Shown: positions 1-9,280, counted from the stretch's first letter. The stretch is DNA of 64,000 nucleotides from Novipirellula aureliae (GCF_007860185.1 NZ_SJPY01000005.1:530713-594712), one strand, 5' to 3'. Program-made: numbers and translations. The notes: a model not told the origin generated them from the letters alone.

Positions 1-416
1 CCTTCGTCACCGATCTGCAGAGCTTCCAGGGCCGGTTCGACGACACCGAGTTCGTCATGATCCTCCGCATTTTCGGTTTGAATATCCAAAACTTTCAGAT
101 CAACCAATGCGTTGGCGGCACCCTTCATCTGGTCCACTGCGTCGGCTGGGTAGCCCTTGCGTGATGGAATGGTCCAGGCCCCGGTTTGCCGGTCCTTGCG
201 GACTTCGAACGAGGCCAATGTCCCTTGAAGTTCGTCAAACGTGACGATCTTCAAACTGGCGGCCGATAACGGGTCTTTGAACTCGGCAAACAATGGCTTG
301 CCGATAATGGGTGTGGTTTCACTTTCGTTTGCAGCAGGCCATGCGACAATGGTTGCGATGCCAAGCACCACGACAGCAGCGGCCCAGAACAATCCGGTTT
401 TCAATCCTTCAGTCAC
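1..416 (-). CDS. DUF4340-type membrane-anchored protein (partial)
   Basis: The gene starts at a GTG (position 416) with a GAGAG-like ribosome site about 8 bases upstream and runs off the left edge, so about 138 N-terminal residues are visible. Residues 7 to 26 form one hydrophobic anchor. The soluble part after it (FDELQGTLASFEV, then a tryptophan-containing ADAVDQMKGAANAL stretch) resembles DUF4340 proteins, which commonly accompany GldA/GldG-like gliding-type ABC transporters. It begins 18 bases after the stop of the fused permease/GldG gene and is presumably the third gene of that operon. Family assignment is from gene order and N-terminal pattern; the C-terminus is not in view. Molecular role unknown. 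Confidence 0.75.
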   Translation of the reverse strand, partial: MTEGLKTGLFWAAAVVVLGIATIVAWPAANESETTPIIGKPLFAEFKDPLSAASLKIVTFDELQGTLASFEVRKDRQTGAWTIPSRKGYPADAVDQMKGAANALVDLKVLDIQTENAEDHDELGVVEPALEALQIGDE

Positions 417-434
417 AGTCTTTTCTCTCGTAAA

Positions 435-3362
435 TTATTTCAAACGGCTCTTGCTGATATTTTCACGTTCACGCAGCCGACGGCTGGCGAAGACAATCAC
501 ACCGACGATCAGTGGCGGAATACACGGCAGCACAACGGCTGCGGCTTTCACTTGGTTTTGAATCGCGGTCACTTTCTGATCCGCAACACGTTGGATTTCG
601 CGAATGTTCTTTTGCATCTCGCGTTCCGTCTTGGTTTGCTTGACATCAAGCATTCGCTGTTCCCGTTCTTGCCTGGTTTGGAACTCTTGAACCTTGGCTT
701 GAATCTCCGCTCGGGATATCCGGCCATCGGCTCCTTCCTTCTGGAGCTTCTCGAGTTCTTCACGTAGCGATTTGAGTCCCGCATCCATTTTTTCTTGGGC
801 TTCGCGAACGGTCGCATCGGATTCATCTTGGAACGCTTTGCTCTTCTTGCGAACCTCGCTACTCGCTTCTTCCTTGACCGCATCGATCATCTTCAGACTG
901 GCAAAGATCGGTTCATGCTTGCGAACCTCAATGAATTCCGTTTCACCCGTTAACCAATCGATCGCATTGAGCAGGAACGTCACGTTTTGGAATTGGAACC
1001 GCATTTCCGCAGCCTGTTCAGGGTCCGCTCGAATCTGCAAGAAAACAGGGAGCATCATATCCATGTCAGCGACATAGACCGCTTTGACAGGTGCCATGGC
1101 CGACTCTTTGCCGTCGCCTGCATCATCGGATTCCGCAGTCGCGTCGTCCTTCTCCTCGTCTTCGGCTAATGCCTTGCTGCCGCTCAGCGATTCACCTTCA
1201 ATCGCCATCGCTATCGTCAAACCAGGACTAACCGAGTCGATTTCTCGTTCCAGTGTCGATTGGCCCTGAAGAATCCGAGTGACTTTGTCCATCGAGATCA
1301 ACCCGCTCATCGAACCCGTTTTCAGCAGCGGAGTGTGCTTGAGCGTGGTGGATCCAGTCGCCCGAACGGCACCGGTATAAAGTGCCAAGACCTCTCGAAG
1401 TTTGGACGTGATCGGGTGTTGGTCGCTAAGCGCTTCCCCTTTTTTGACGCCTGGTGCATCGTCTTTCACGAACACCCACAAATCGTTGATGTTCATTTCC
1501 AAGTTCGGATAGGGATTGTATTGTTGCCAAACCAAGTCAGGCGAATACATGCCTTGCATCGCTGCTCTTCCAGGCGACTCGATTTCCAAAGCTTCCCATA
1601 ATTCGCGAATGTCGCCTTTGGGTTGCGGACCACCACCGCCGAACATTGAGCCAGGCGATTGTTTGGGTTGTCCCGTTGGTGTTACATAAGCGTTCACAAA
1701 CGGAATGGGATCTTCGAAGATAGCGACTGGAACGCCTGCTTTGACAGCATCGACGAGTCGACCGAACTGATCGGGCGCTAGTGACGAAGGCTGGACGGCT
1801 AGCAGTGCATCGTACATACCCGGTGCGACGGGGCCGCTCAGGTCGACTTCCTCGACGTCATACTGTTTTGCCAATTCGTCAATTAACGGATGCTTTTCGA
1901 CCTGCTGCATCGACATCATCTGCATCACGGTTCCGCCCATCAATCGAGCGTCGGTAGCAACAATGCCGACCCGTTTCCGCGACCCTTCGGCAACCGTATT
2001 GATCGAGCGAACCAGCTCGTATTCGACGGGAATGCCGTATTCGAAGATCGGCACCGTCACCTTTTCGAGTCCTGATCGGAATGCGGCCCCCATAATCAAC
2101 CGTTTGCGTTGAAACGACCCCTTTTCACGCACCATCCGTTCGACCGGTTCGATACCAAATCGCTCGGCTGCCAACGCGGCTTCTTCACTAAACAGTTCAA
2201 TGTTGTCGTAAAGATTGACCTTGATCGTTCGCTCTTGCTTTGCCGCCTCGCTGCGGAACTCCTTCAATAGGTTGACCAATTCGTAGCGAGTCCGTGCATA
2301 CAACTCCGGCACATCGGAACTGATGAACGCGTCGATCACAATCGGACGGTCGGAATCCAGATTGCGGATCAAACTTTTCGTCGCATCGGCGAGCGAACTG
2401 ACCTTGCCTTCGGTCGCGTCGTAGCGGACCACATCTTTATTGCGAAATAGCGTCACGGCACCTGCGGTAATGGCGACAAGTGCTAGCACTCGAGCAATGT
2501 AGTGCCAAGCCATCGTGTTTCCATCCTTGCCACCCGTCCAATGCCGGCGTCCGATCAGCACCATTGACGCGTACAAAGCAACACCCGCAACAAGCAAAAA
2601 ATAGCCGACCGATGACAAACTAATCACGCCGCGACCAAAATCGTCAAACGGGCGAGCAATCCCGCTGGCGGCCAGCCATTGTGCAATTTTTTGGTTGGGG
2701 CTGATCGAATCGGCCAGCGATGCGAACGCGAGCGGTGCATTGAAAAGGGCTCCAAGAATAAATCCGACCGTCAAGTTTCCCGTCAAGAACGACGCGATCA
2801 TGCCGATTGCGATCATTGCCAAACCAACGAACCAGTAACCGAGGTAAGTCGTGAAAATCAGCCCTGTGTCAACCGCACCTTCCGTCAAAATTGCCAAGGT
2901 TACAAACGTACTGAGTTGGCTAAACAGCAACGAAGCGGTGAAGATCGAGGCGGCGGCCATGTATTTGCCGATCACAATGTCGAAGTCATCCGCGGGCAGC
3001 GTGAGTAGCAATTCGTCGGTGCCTTGCCGTTTTTCCTCCGCCCAAATACTCATCGTGATCGCAGGGATGAAGACCAGCATGATCAACGGGAACCAATAGT
3101 TGAGTTGATCAAGTGTGGCCAGGTTTTGGTTAAAGAACTCGTAGGGCCAAAACGCAGCAACCGAAGTCAGAAACACAAAGATACACAAAAACACGTATCC
3201 CGTCGGGTTGCCGAAATAGCCGACAAAGTTGCGTTTGAGGACCGCGTAGGCAACCTTCTTGGTTCCGGCCAACAGTGTGACGACGGCAAGCAAGACCAAT
3301 AGCAGTATCAAATCGCGGACGACGAGACTGAGGATCGCGGAGGTGACGTTATTGAGCGTCAT
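435..3362 (-). CDS. Fused ABC-2 permease and GldG-like extracytoplasmic protein
   Basis: About 975 residues. The N-terminal third holds several membrane helices and a conserved ABC-2 permease stretch (IWAEEKRQGTDELLLTLP). It is followed by a long GldG-type (ABC_transp_aux) domain beginning near KDVVRYDATEGKVSSLADAT and containing IVIDAFISSDVPE. The C-terminus has a long charged coiled coil (about residues 820 to 940) and a final membrane helix. It therefore joins GldF and GldG, which are separate proteins in Bacteroidetes. It follows the GldA-like ATPase gene. I chose the ATG at 3362; a TTG at 3413, 5 bases after the upstream stop, would add 17 residues. Substrate unknown. Confidence 0.85.
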   Translation of the reverse strand: MTLNNVTSAILSLVVRDLILLLVLLAVVTLLAGTKKVAYAVLKRNFVGYFGNPTGYVFLCIFVFLTSVAAFWPYEFFNQNLATLDQLNYWFPLIMLVFIPAITMSIWAEEKRQGTDELLLTLPADDFDIVIGKYMAAASIFTASLLFSQLSTFVTLAILTEGAVDTGLIFTTYLGYWFVGLAMIAIGMIASFLTGNLTVGFILGALFNAPLAFASLADSISPNQKIAQWLAASGIARPFDDFGRGVISLSSVGYFLLVAGVALYASMVLIGRRHWTGGKDGNTMAWHYIARVLALVAITAGAVTLFRNKDVVRYDATEGKVSSLADATKSLIRNLDSDRPIVIDAFISSDVPELYARTRYELVNLLKEFRSEAAKQERTIKVNLYDNIELFSEEAALAAERFGIEPVERMVREKGSFQRKRLIMGAAFRSGLEKVTVPIFEYGIPVEYELVRSINTVAEGSRKRVGIVATDARLMGGTVMQMMSMQQVEKHPLIDELAKQYDVEEVDLSGPVAPGMYDALLAVQPSSLAPDQFGRLVDAVKAGVPVAIFEDPIPFVNAYVTPTGQPKQSPGSMFGGGGPQPKGDIRELWEALEIESPGRAAMQGMYSPDLVWQQYNPYPNLEMNINDLWVFVKDDAPGVKKGEALSDQHPITSKLREVLALYTGAVRATGSTTLKHTPLLKTGSMSGLISMDKVTRILQGQSTLEREIDSVSPGLTIAMAIEGESLSGSKALAEDEEKDDATAESDDAGDGKESAMAPVKAVYVADMDMMLPVFLQIRADPEQAAEMRFQFQNVTFLLNAIDWLTGETEFIEVRKHEPIFASLKMIDAVKEEASSEVRKKSKAFQDESDATVREAQEKMDAGLKSLREELEKLQKEGADGRISRAEIQAKVQEFQTRQEREQRMLDVKQTKTEREMQKNIREIQRVADQKVTAIQNQVKAAAVVLPCIPPLIVGVIVFASRRLRERENISKSRLK

Positions 3363-3418
3363 GGTTTTGAATTTGTTGTAAGTAAGAAGTAAGAAGAAGG
3401 GTTGGATTTCCAAAAAGC

Positions 3419-4177
3419 TTATGCTTCACGGGTCAATGCGTAGAAGGCATCATCAAGACCGTTTTCGCCATTTTCAGCTTCGCCATGCTGTCGTAGTCCA
3501 GCAACGTCGCCGTCGTAGACCAAACGGCCTTCGTTAATCATAACCACGCGACTAGCCATCGCTTCCACTTCTTGCAAGATGTGGGTACTTAGCAAGATCG
3601 TTTTGGTTTCGCTCAGCCGACGCATCGTTTTCCGCACGCCACGAACTTGATTCGGATCCAAACCAGCGGTCGGTTCGTCCATGATCAATACGTCTGGTTC
3701 ATGCAGCAACGCTTGGCTCATCCCGACCCGTTGTTTAAAGCCCTTGGACAGTTTGCTGATCGGTTTGTAGATCACACTCGACAGATCACAAATGTCGACA
3801 ACGGCATCGATCCTATCTTTCTTTTGAGCCGACGACATGCCACGTGCATCGGCAAAGAAACTGAGCATTCCCGAAGGTGTCATCTCAGGATAGAGGGGGC
3901 CATTTTCGGGCAGGTAACCAAGATGTCGGCTGCCTTCGATCCGGTCTTCCATCATATTATGACCCGCGATTCGAGCCAGGCCTTCGCTCGGGGCGATGTA
4001 ACCGGTCAACATTTTCATCGTCGTGCTTTTTCCGGCTCCGTTTGGACCAAGAAAAGCAACAAGCTCTCCTTCGCCCACCGAAAAAGTCACCTCTCGGGCG
4101 GCGGCGAACGGACCATAAAACTTGCTAAGCCCAATCGCCTCGATCATCGGCTTGCGAGATTCGGTTTCAATCGTCAT
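3419..4177 (-). CDS. ABC transporter ATP-binding protein, GldA-like
   Basis: 252 residues, normal for a single nucleotide-binding domain. Visible motifs: Walker A GPNGAGKST (about residues 44 to 52), Q-loop region YLPENGPLYPEMT, signature LSKGFKQRV, Walker B LIMDEP and switch histidine in LLSTHILQEVE. The text matches the subfamily that pairs with ABC-2 permeases, including gliding-type GldA. It is the first gene of the minus-strand operon with the fused permease/GldG gene and the DUF4340 gene, and should power that membrane complex from the cytoplasm. No promoter was clear in the 167 bases separating it from the divergent lactate dehydrogenase gene. Whether it exports a substrate or drives a surface machine cannot be told from sequence. 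Confidence 0.93.
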   Translation of the reverse strand: MTIETESRKPMIEAIGLSKFYGPFAAAREVTFSVGEGELVAFLGPNGAGKSTTMKMLTGYIAPSEGLARIAGHNMMEDRIEGSRHLGYLPENGPLYPEMTPSGMLSFFADARGMSSAQKKDRIDAVVDICDLSSVIYKPISKLSKGFKQRVGMSQALLHEPDVLIMDEPTAGLDPNQVRGVRKTMRRLSETKTILLSTHILQEVEAMASRVVMINEGRLVYDGDVAGLRQHGEAENGENGLDDAFYALTREA

Positions 4178-4344
4178 ACGGCAATCTTTGCTAGGAATAA
4201 CATGGAGTGAAAGGGAGAAATATACCGCTCAACGGTTTCTTCTCAACACCGCTACGTGATGAAACTCAGAGCGGTTCACCTAGTTTTGGACGATAATAGG
4301 CTTAGAATGATCGAAAAGAGACACTCTGATCGTATGGATAGAAA

Positions 4345-5289
4345 ATGAAAATAGGGATCGTTGGTACAGGAATGGTCGGATCGACGGCCGCTTATGCACT
4401 TGTGATGCGAGGAATCGGCAGCGAAATTGTCCTGGTCGACCAAAACAAATCGCGTTCCTCGGCAGAAGCGAACGATATTTTGCACGCCATCCCATTTGCT
4501 CACCCACTCGACATTTTTTCAGGCGATTACAGCGATCTGGCGAAATGCCGCGTTGTCATCATCGCCGCAGGCGTTTCACAAAAACCTGGCGAATCGAGAC
4601 TTGAACTACTACAGCGGAACGCCGACGTCTTTCGCCAGGTCGTCCCTAAGGTACTCGAGGCTGCGAAGGATGCCGTCATCGTTGTCGCGACCAATCCGGT
4701 CGACATAATGACTCATATGGCCAGCCATTTCGCTGGGCAAATGGGCGTCTCGGCCAACCGCGTGCTCGGCTCCGGAACGACGCTCGATACCGCACGCTTT
4801 CGCGCCCTGCTTGGACGCCATTTGGATGTTGACGCCCAACATGTTCATGCCTACGTCGTCGGAGAACACGGCGATTCCGAAGTCCTCAGTTGGTCGTCGG
4901 TTACGATCGCCGGTTTGTCACTCGAGGAGTTTTGCGAGGTGAGGAACCTGAACTTGTCCACGCAAGATCGTAGAAAGATCGAACAGAACGTACGCCAAGC
5001 TGCCTACCAGATTATCCAAGGAAAAGGGGCAACCTATTACGGCATTGGAAGCGCATTGGCTAGAATCGTATCGGCAATCTTGAACGATCAACGCGCCATA
5101 CTCACCGTCTGCGGACGTGTCGAAAAGATCGGCGGCGTCTCCGATGTGACCATCGCACTGCCCCATCTAATCGACGGAAACGGATTGGTCGACTTAATTC
5201 CCCAGACGCTAAATGAACAAGAAATGAAGGCGCTCGAGGTGAGTGCAGCCGTCATTCGCAATGCGATTGATTCGATCCATATCGACTAG
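4345..5289 (+). CDS. ldh: L-lactate dehydrogenase
   Basis: 314 residues, full length for the LDH/MDH family; interconverts pyruvate and L-lactate with NAD(H) in the cytoplasm. The N-terminus has the Rossmann motif GTGMVGST (residues 7 to 14). The substrate loop reads [14 protein letters not shown]: glutamine at residue 79 sits where LDH has Gln102 (malate dehydrogenases have Arg there), and R85 matches the catalytic loop arginine. LDTARFR supplies D148 and R151, and GEHGDSEV supplies the catalytic histidine H175. This residue set favours lactate over malate. It is transcribed alone, divergent from the ABC operon. A palindromic repeat begins right after the stop codon. Confidence 0.93.
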   Translation: MKIGIVGTGMVGSTAAYALVMRGIGSEIVLVDQNKSRSSAEANDILHAIPFAHPLDIFSGDYSDLAKCRVVIIAAGVSQKPGESRLELLQRNADVFRQVVPKVLEAAKDAVIVVATNPVDIMTHMASHFAGQMGVSANRVLGSGTTLDTARFRALLGRHLDVDAQHVHAYVVGEHGDSEVLSWSSVTIAGLSLEEFCEVRNLNLSTQDRRKIEQNVRQAAYQIIQGKGATYYGIGSALARIVSAILNDQRAILTVCGRVEKIGGVSDVTIALPHLIDGNGLVDLIPQTLNEQEMKALEVSAAVIRNAIDSIHID

Positions 5290-5366
5290 CCCGTTAACCC
5301 CACGTGGCCAACGCCTCACGCGGTTAACCGTAGGACACGCCCAGCCCGTAGGACACGCGGTTAAAC
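5290..5366. repeat. Palindromic GTTAACC/CACGCGGTTAA element
   Basis: Directly after the lactate dehydrogenase stop lie several GTTAAC-centred pieces (CCCGTTAACCCCACGTGG, CACGCGGTTAACCG, CACGCGGTTAAACG). They resemble the palindrome at 31860-31926 and the sequence at 42557-42580. The stretch looks like a degenerate member of a dispersed intergenic family. It carries no gene. Confidence 0.6.
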
Positions 5367-5367
5367 G

Positions 5368-5399
5368 AAAAAACGGACTTTGCCTAAGCAAAGCCCGTT
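5368..5399 (-). terminator. Rho-independent terminator for the Cys-rich gene
   Basis: On the minus strand a stem AACGG.CTTTG pairs with CAAAG.CCGTT (one internal mismatch) across a short loop and is followed by six T residues. It lies 34 bases downstream of the stop of the minus-strand Cys-rich gene and is correctly oriented for it. Confidence 0.75.
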
Positions 5400-5432
5400 A
5401 TTGAATTCTGGTCACACGCTTTGTGCTGCTGA

Positions 5433-5810
5433 CTAGTTGCAGCAACGACGAGCGGCACAACGTGCCTTCAATCTAGCGAACAAACCACAACGTGGAGCTG
5501 GCTCGCAGCATACTGGCTCTGGGGCACAGCAAACTGGTTCTGGAGCACAGCACACTGGTTCTGGGGCACAGCAAACTGGCTCTGGAGCACAGCAAACTGG
5601 TTCTGGAGCACAGCAAACTGGCTCTGGAGCACAGCAAGTTGGCTCTGGAGCACAGCAGGTTGGCTCTGGGGCGCAGCAAGTAGGTGCAGCTTCGCAGCAG
5701 CTCGAGCCACGATTCTTTTTAAAACAATCAAACAGACCGGCGTCAGCTTGAGGAGCCAAAACACTGCCAGCAACCGCAAACAGGGTCAAAGCCAAAATCG
5801 AACGTACCAT
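5433..5810 (-). CDS. Exported cysteine-rich heptad-repeat protein
   Basis: 125 residues. Residues 1 to 24 look like a signal peptide (hydrophobic [14 protein letters not shown], then ADA). The body has nine tandem heptads: three TCCAPEP, five VCCAPEP and one degenerate VCCEPAP. A basic cysteine-containing tail ([13 protein letters not shown]) follows. Cysteine content is extreme, with paired CC in every heptad, suggesting a disulfide-linked or metal-binding cell-wall or matrix protein; that role is inference. It is a single gene with its own downstream terminator. The 21 bp DNA period makes copy number liable to change. No named family is claimed. Confidence 0.8.
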   Translation of the reverse strand: MVRSILALTLFAVAGSVLAPQADAGLFDCFKKNRGSSCCEAAPTCCAPEPTCCAPEPTCCAPEPVCCAPEPVCCAPEPVCCAPEPVCCAPEPVCCAPEPVCCEPAPRCGLFARLKARCAARRCCN

Positions 5811-6135
5811 GGGTATTTCCTCTCGAAAATGTGGAGATATTGGCTTACCAATGTGGGAAACCTAGGCGAAGTTTACGGATTGCAAGCTTTACGTCAAGGA
5901 GCCAGTTTTTTCTGCTCGTTGGTTGCTGCACATTAGCCATTTGTCATTTGCGACAGCTATTGCCGCCTGCAGTGCCATAAAAACCATTTTTTGGCCAAAT
6001 AGGAGACATAAGCAGGAGGGGGGAGATTTTCCGAGAGAATTCGGACGAAATCAAAATTATTTGCAGCGAGACCAATTCTCGGACCTATCCGCAAAGCAAG
6101 CTACAAATGTCCAAGCAGGCGACAAGCCCCCCAAA
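5811..6135. other. Intergenic region without recognised gene
   Basis: This stretch should contain the promoter of the minus-strand Cys-rich gene near its left end. Short open frames exist but have no coding character and resemble nothing I recognise. Confidence 0.5.
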
Positions 6136-6177
6136 GGACCAATGCCGAGGGACCAATGCCAAGGGACCAATGCCAAG
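6136..6177. repeat. Three 14 bp tandem units
   Basis: The unit GGACCAATGCC(G/A)AG occurs three times head to tail outside any gene. The period is 14 bp, unlike the 15 bp minisatellites found inside genes in this window. Confidence 0.85.
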
Positions 6178-6182
6178 AGATC

Positions 6183-6251
6183 AAAAAAAAAGCTCCCGGA
6201 AAGTACGAAATCCTAGGGGGGCGGAGGACAACGCGCTTCATTTCCGGGAGC
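6183..6251 (-). terminator. Long-loop terminator-like hairpin with T9 tract
   Basis: An 11 bp perfect inverted repeat (6192-6202 and 6241-6251) encloses a 38-base loop and is followed on the minus strand by nine T residues (6183-6191). The loop is longer than usual. It would end transcripts from the GGDEF gene or from the candidate RNA. Confidence 0.6.
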
Positions 6252-6480
6252 CGGTGGATTGTGGTCCGACCAGGTCAATCACATCCTTGTGTTGACTGAT
6301 CGAACACATAACATCGCAAAATTGAAGTCACCTTAGCAAGCCCACTTCCGTGTGATTTCGCCGAGATTTGTTCCGCAGCCGCGAGTGAATTATTGCTAAG
6401 TCAAAATCGCTGCCGATGCTGGATCTTATCAAATTTGCCATGTGGCTCGCTTTGCAGTTCCGTGAGGGTTGCTCAGCGAT
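6183..6480 (-). ncRNA. Possible structured small RNA or long 3' UTR
   Basis: Three linked signals on the minus strand suggest a transcript. A promoter-like TTGACC, 18 bp, TATTCT lies at 6487-6516. A strong hairpin, GTCAA CACA with its complement TGTG TTGAC, lies at 6274-6296. At the end an 11 bp perfect stem GCTCCCGGAAA/TTTCCGGGAGC (6192-6202 with 6241-6251) is followed by nine T residues. No good protein frame covers it. It matches no RNA family I can name (not tmRNA, RNase P, SRP or an obvious 6S). Alternatively it is only the 3' untranslated region of the GGDEF gene. Confidence 0.35.
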
Positions 6481-6486
6481 GGGCGG

Positions 6487-6516
6487 AGAATAGAGGCAAC
6501 GGCTTGCCTCGGTCAA
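6487..6516 (-). promoter_or_regulatory. Promoter-like boxes around a palindrome
   Basis: Minus-strand TTGACC (-35) and TATTCT (-10) are separated by 18 bases. The spacer itself is an inverted repeat, GAGGCAA-GCCG-TTGCCTC, which could be an operator. It lies about 110 bases beyond the GGDEF stop codon and would feed the candidate RNA. Confidence 0.4.
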
Positions 6517-6601
6517 GGCGAATTCAAAGGTGATTTCAAATTTTTTCAAAACGCCCGCGTTCACGCTACTAAACGGCTGTTCTTTAGGGATGAAAAGCGG
6601 G

Positions 6602-8242
6602 TCACGCCCCGACTGCGGCAAACGGTCCCACCTGCTCCAAACGCTCCATCGCTCGCTCAAATGACTCGTAGGATTCAAGCTCAATATATTTCATTTCGAG
6701 TGATTCGGCGTGTTCATCCCGTTGATCACCAAACCGGATCGATTCGGCTGACGTCCTGATCTGCTCCGCTCTTTCTTGCATCATTTGTGGATCGCTGTTT
6801 GGGATACAGACGATAAAGGTGGCCGCGTCTTGGGCGACAATCCGATCGACACTTCGCAGGGATGCACGAACGACTTGCAGCAATGCTCGGATACTACCGG
6901 TTGCTGGGCGCCCCGTCACATGCAGCGAGATCATTTGAGTTTTCTTTTTGAGTGCCTTGGATCTCGCTTGTAGCTCATCAAACTCCTTCTCAAGTGTCTC
7001 AAGCGCTGGCAGCCTCGCGTGCACGTCCGCGGGCGATTGCTCCTCGGCTGGCCCATAGGTTATCGTTCCATATCCCTCCGGTGCCCCCTCCATCGTCCCC
7101 GTTGGCGAAGGTTGTTCGCTTGTTGTGTCAACGTTTGCTGGTTCGTCCCGTCCCGCGGTGTCGATTGCTTGCGGAGCATCTGAATCATCCTTCTCGATCA
7201 ACTCTGATCGAGCGTCATTTTCCATCTCCTGCGTCTCGCCCGTTGCAGCCTCGGCATCGGACTCCGACTTGGTACGTCGCCGTGGTTTAGGCAGCGGTCT
7301 CGACTTCGATGCTTCTTCAGGGCTCAGCGAGATCAAGCGCGGTGTAATGTTGTCCATCATGTAACCGCAGTTTCGGCCGTGTTTTTTGGCGTGGTAGAGT
7401 GCTGCGTCAGCCCGTTCGATCCATTGTGCAACGGTGTCCTCTTCGAGCGGTTGCGCGACCCCCATGCTAGCGGTTACCTGCAAATCATTGCCTTCATAGT
7501 CGATTACCTGCTGCGAAATCGCAACTCGTGCAGATTCGACAATACTTTCGCATTCCTCGACCGTGTAGCCGTCAATAATCACCGCAAACTCCTCGCCGCC
7601 AAAGCGGGCAACGATGCCGTACGATTTCAAGCGAGCATGAAACATTTGTGCGACCACTTTCAAGACTTCATCACCACATCGGTGTCCGTACTTATCGTTG
7701 AACGGCTTAAAGTGATCGATATCGAGTAGCACAAGTGTTCCGGCACGATCCATCCCCAGCGCATGGCGACGTTTCAAATGCTCATCAAACGCACCACGGT
7801 TTGAGATGCTCGTGAGTGCATCGGTTTGAGCCCTTCGTTCAGCCGATTCGAGCTGTTCCGCCTGATCGTGTATCTGCTTTTTGGCCGATTGCAGTTTCGA
7901 TTGCATTTTTTCATTTGTTGCAATCAAGCGGTTCACCGCTTCCATCACAGCATCCGTCGAGGCAACCTCGTCGGACGATAGCGAATCAGTAACGGCTTGG
8001 ATGTTGCCTTGATGATCATCCACATCGATGGCCATCCGAACGGCATTGTCTTTCAAGCGTTCCGCCACGATCGCCAATCGTTCCTGCTCGGCTCGCGCAC
8101 GAGTCAACTCGAGCTGAATTTGAGATGATTGGGCAACCGATAGCTGATCGGACGACTCAAGCCACCCGATCCCGTGTGCGACCCAGCCACAACACAATCC
8201 GATCCCCGCACAGCTTAACGCGACCGCTAAGTCTAAAAACAT
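6602..8242 (-). CDS. Membrane diguanylate cyclase with second, degenerate GGDEF domain
   Basis: 546 residues. One N-terminal membrane helix (about 5 to 24) is followed by a coiled coil (40 to 135) and a complete GGDEF domain with DIDHFKPFND (174 on) and active-site GGEEF (215 to 219), expected to make cyclic di-GMP from two GTP. A charged low-complexity linker (about 305 to 405) follows. The last 130 residues resemble a second GGDEF domain whose signature is DAATF (472 to 476). The catalytic domain has KSYG where the RxxD inhibitory site should be; the degenerate domain keeps RSVD at the same spacing. Single gene, followed by a terminator-like hairpin. Confidence 0.9.
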   Translation of the reverse strand: MFLDLAVALSCAGIGLCCGWVAHGIGWLESSDQLSVAQSSQIQLELTRARAEQERLAIVAERLKDNAVRMAIDVDDHQGNIQAVTDSLSSDEVASTDAVMEAVNRLIATNEKMQSKLQSAKKQIHDQAEQLESAERRAQTDALTSISNRGAFDEHLKRRHALGMDRAGTLVLLDIDHFKPFNDKYGHRCGDEVLKVVAQMFHARLKSYGIVARFGGEEFAVIIDGYTVEECESIVESARVAISQQVIDYEGNDLQVTASMGVAQPLEEDTVAQWIERADAALYHAKKHGRNCGYMMDNITPRLISLSPEEASKSRPLPKPRRRTKSESDAEAATGETQEMENDARSELIEKDDSDAPQAIDTAGRDEPANVDTTSEQPSPTGTMEGAPEGYGTITYGPAEEQSPADVHARLPALETLEKEFDELQARSKALKKKTQMISLHVTGRPATGSIRALLQVVRASLRSVDRIVAQDAATFIVCIPNSDPQMMQERAEQIRTSAESIRFGDQRDEHAESLEMKYIELESYESFERAMERLEQVGPFAAVGA

Positions 8243-8300
8243 GAGTATCTATCCAATTGAACGGGAAGGCATTTGGGATTTGTTTCTGGCGGCGGAATTT

Positions 8301-8359
8301 CGTAGTGGATCTTGCAAAAGATCCCCATGCGGTAGGGATTTCAAACGAGATCCACTACG
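8301..8359. repeat. Palindromic AGTGGATCTT hairpin element
   Basis: Twelve-base arms CGTAGTGGATCT and AGATCCACTACG enclose an inner hairpin GGATCTT-GCAA-AAGATCC. The same core recurs at 49191-49322. The rest of the 8243-8689 gap shows no gene; the promoter of the membrane protein at 8690 should lie near its right end. Confidence 0.8.
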
Positions 8360-8689
8360 AGCGGCCGGAAAGCCCGCTTAAGAGCTTATAGCTTGCAACG
8401 AGACCGAGGAGCGGTTTTCTGGGTCTAAGAAGTTGTTGGTCCAGCCAAAGGATTACACGGTTACAACGAATAAGCCGATCCTAACAATGAACGCTGGCAA
8501 TCATCGTTGACTTCAACGCGAAGAAAGATTTTAATTCAGCGAACGTTTCGTCAACGCAAAGTGCAAAGTATCGGCTAGCGGAAAAACGCTAAGCGTTTCG
8601 GGATGCCCCGTGAACCGCCGAAAGTCTTGGCGACTTTCGCTACGATGTTTGCTGATAGGTTCAAACCATACTCGAGTAGGAAATCCACG

Positions 8690-9280
8690 ATGCTTACCAA
8701 GAAGAACGTTCTGATGGCTATTTTCGCTGCTGCCGTTCCGACGGTCGCAATGGCTCATCCCGGTCACGGCACGGGCGGTGGATTCGTCCACGGGGTCTTG
8801 CATCCTCTGACCGGACTCGACCATGTGTTGGTCATCATCGCAGTCGCCCTGTTGTCGATCCGCTTAGGTGGCCATCGCTTTTGGACGATCCCTGCGGCCT
8901 TTATCGGTTGCTGTGCCGTCGGTGGCATGATCGCATTCGCAGGAATAACGCTACCGATGATCGAACCAATGATCGCCGCTTCGTTGTTGGTTGCAGGCGT
9001 CTTGCTGGTTCGCAGGCAGCAGGAAAAGCCTCTCGTCGTTGCGTTAGTGCCCCTGTTCGGAATCTTCCAAGGCTACGCTCATGTCGCGGAAACGGGCTCT
9101 GCGATTTCATTGGCCCCCTATGCGGTTGGCCTGTTGATCGCATCGCTTTTGCTAACCGCGATCACGGTTGGCTGCGGACTGCTGATTGAGCGTTTGCAAT
9201 TCAAAGAACTGCTGAGCACCGTTTGCCGTGTTGCCGGAACGGGTTTCGCCGCCGCCGCGATCCTGATGTTATTTGTCTAG
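8690..9280 (+). CDS. HupE/UreJ family membrane protein
   Basis: 196 residues from the ATG at 8690, which has AGGA 8 bases upstream; an earlier in-frame ATG at 8603 lacks this and would bury the signal peptide. Residues 1 to 22 form a signal peptide ending AMA before HPGHG. The family motif HPLTGLDHVLVI follows, then about six membrane helices with conserved GYAHVAE. HupE/UreJ proteins are proposed nickel or cobalt permeases tied to hydrogenase and urease maturation. Neither enzyme is encoded nearby, so the metal and client are unknown. It stands alone between two minus-strand genes. Confidence 0.88.
   Translation: MLTKKNVLMAIFAAAVPTVAMAHPGHGTGGGFVHGVLHPLTGLDHVLVIIAVALLSIRLGGHRFWTIPAAFIGCCAVGGMIAFAGITLPMIEPMIAASLLVAGVLLVRRQQEKPLVVALVPLFGIFQGYAHVAETGSAISLAPYAVGLLIASLLLTAITVGCGLLIERLQFKELLSTVCRVAGTGFAAAAILMLFV

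Noticed and set aside
4345-5289. Malate dehydrogenase
   Set aside because: Glutamine rather than arginine at the substrate-discriminating loop position (residue 79) favours lactate dehydrogenase.
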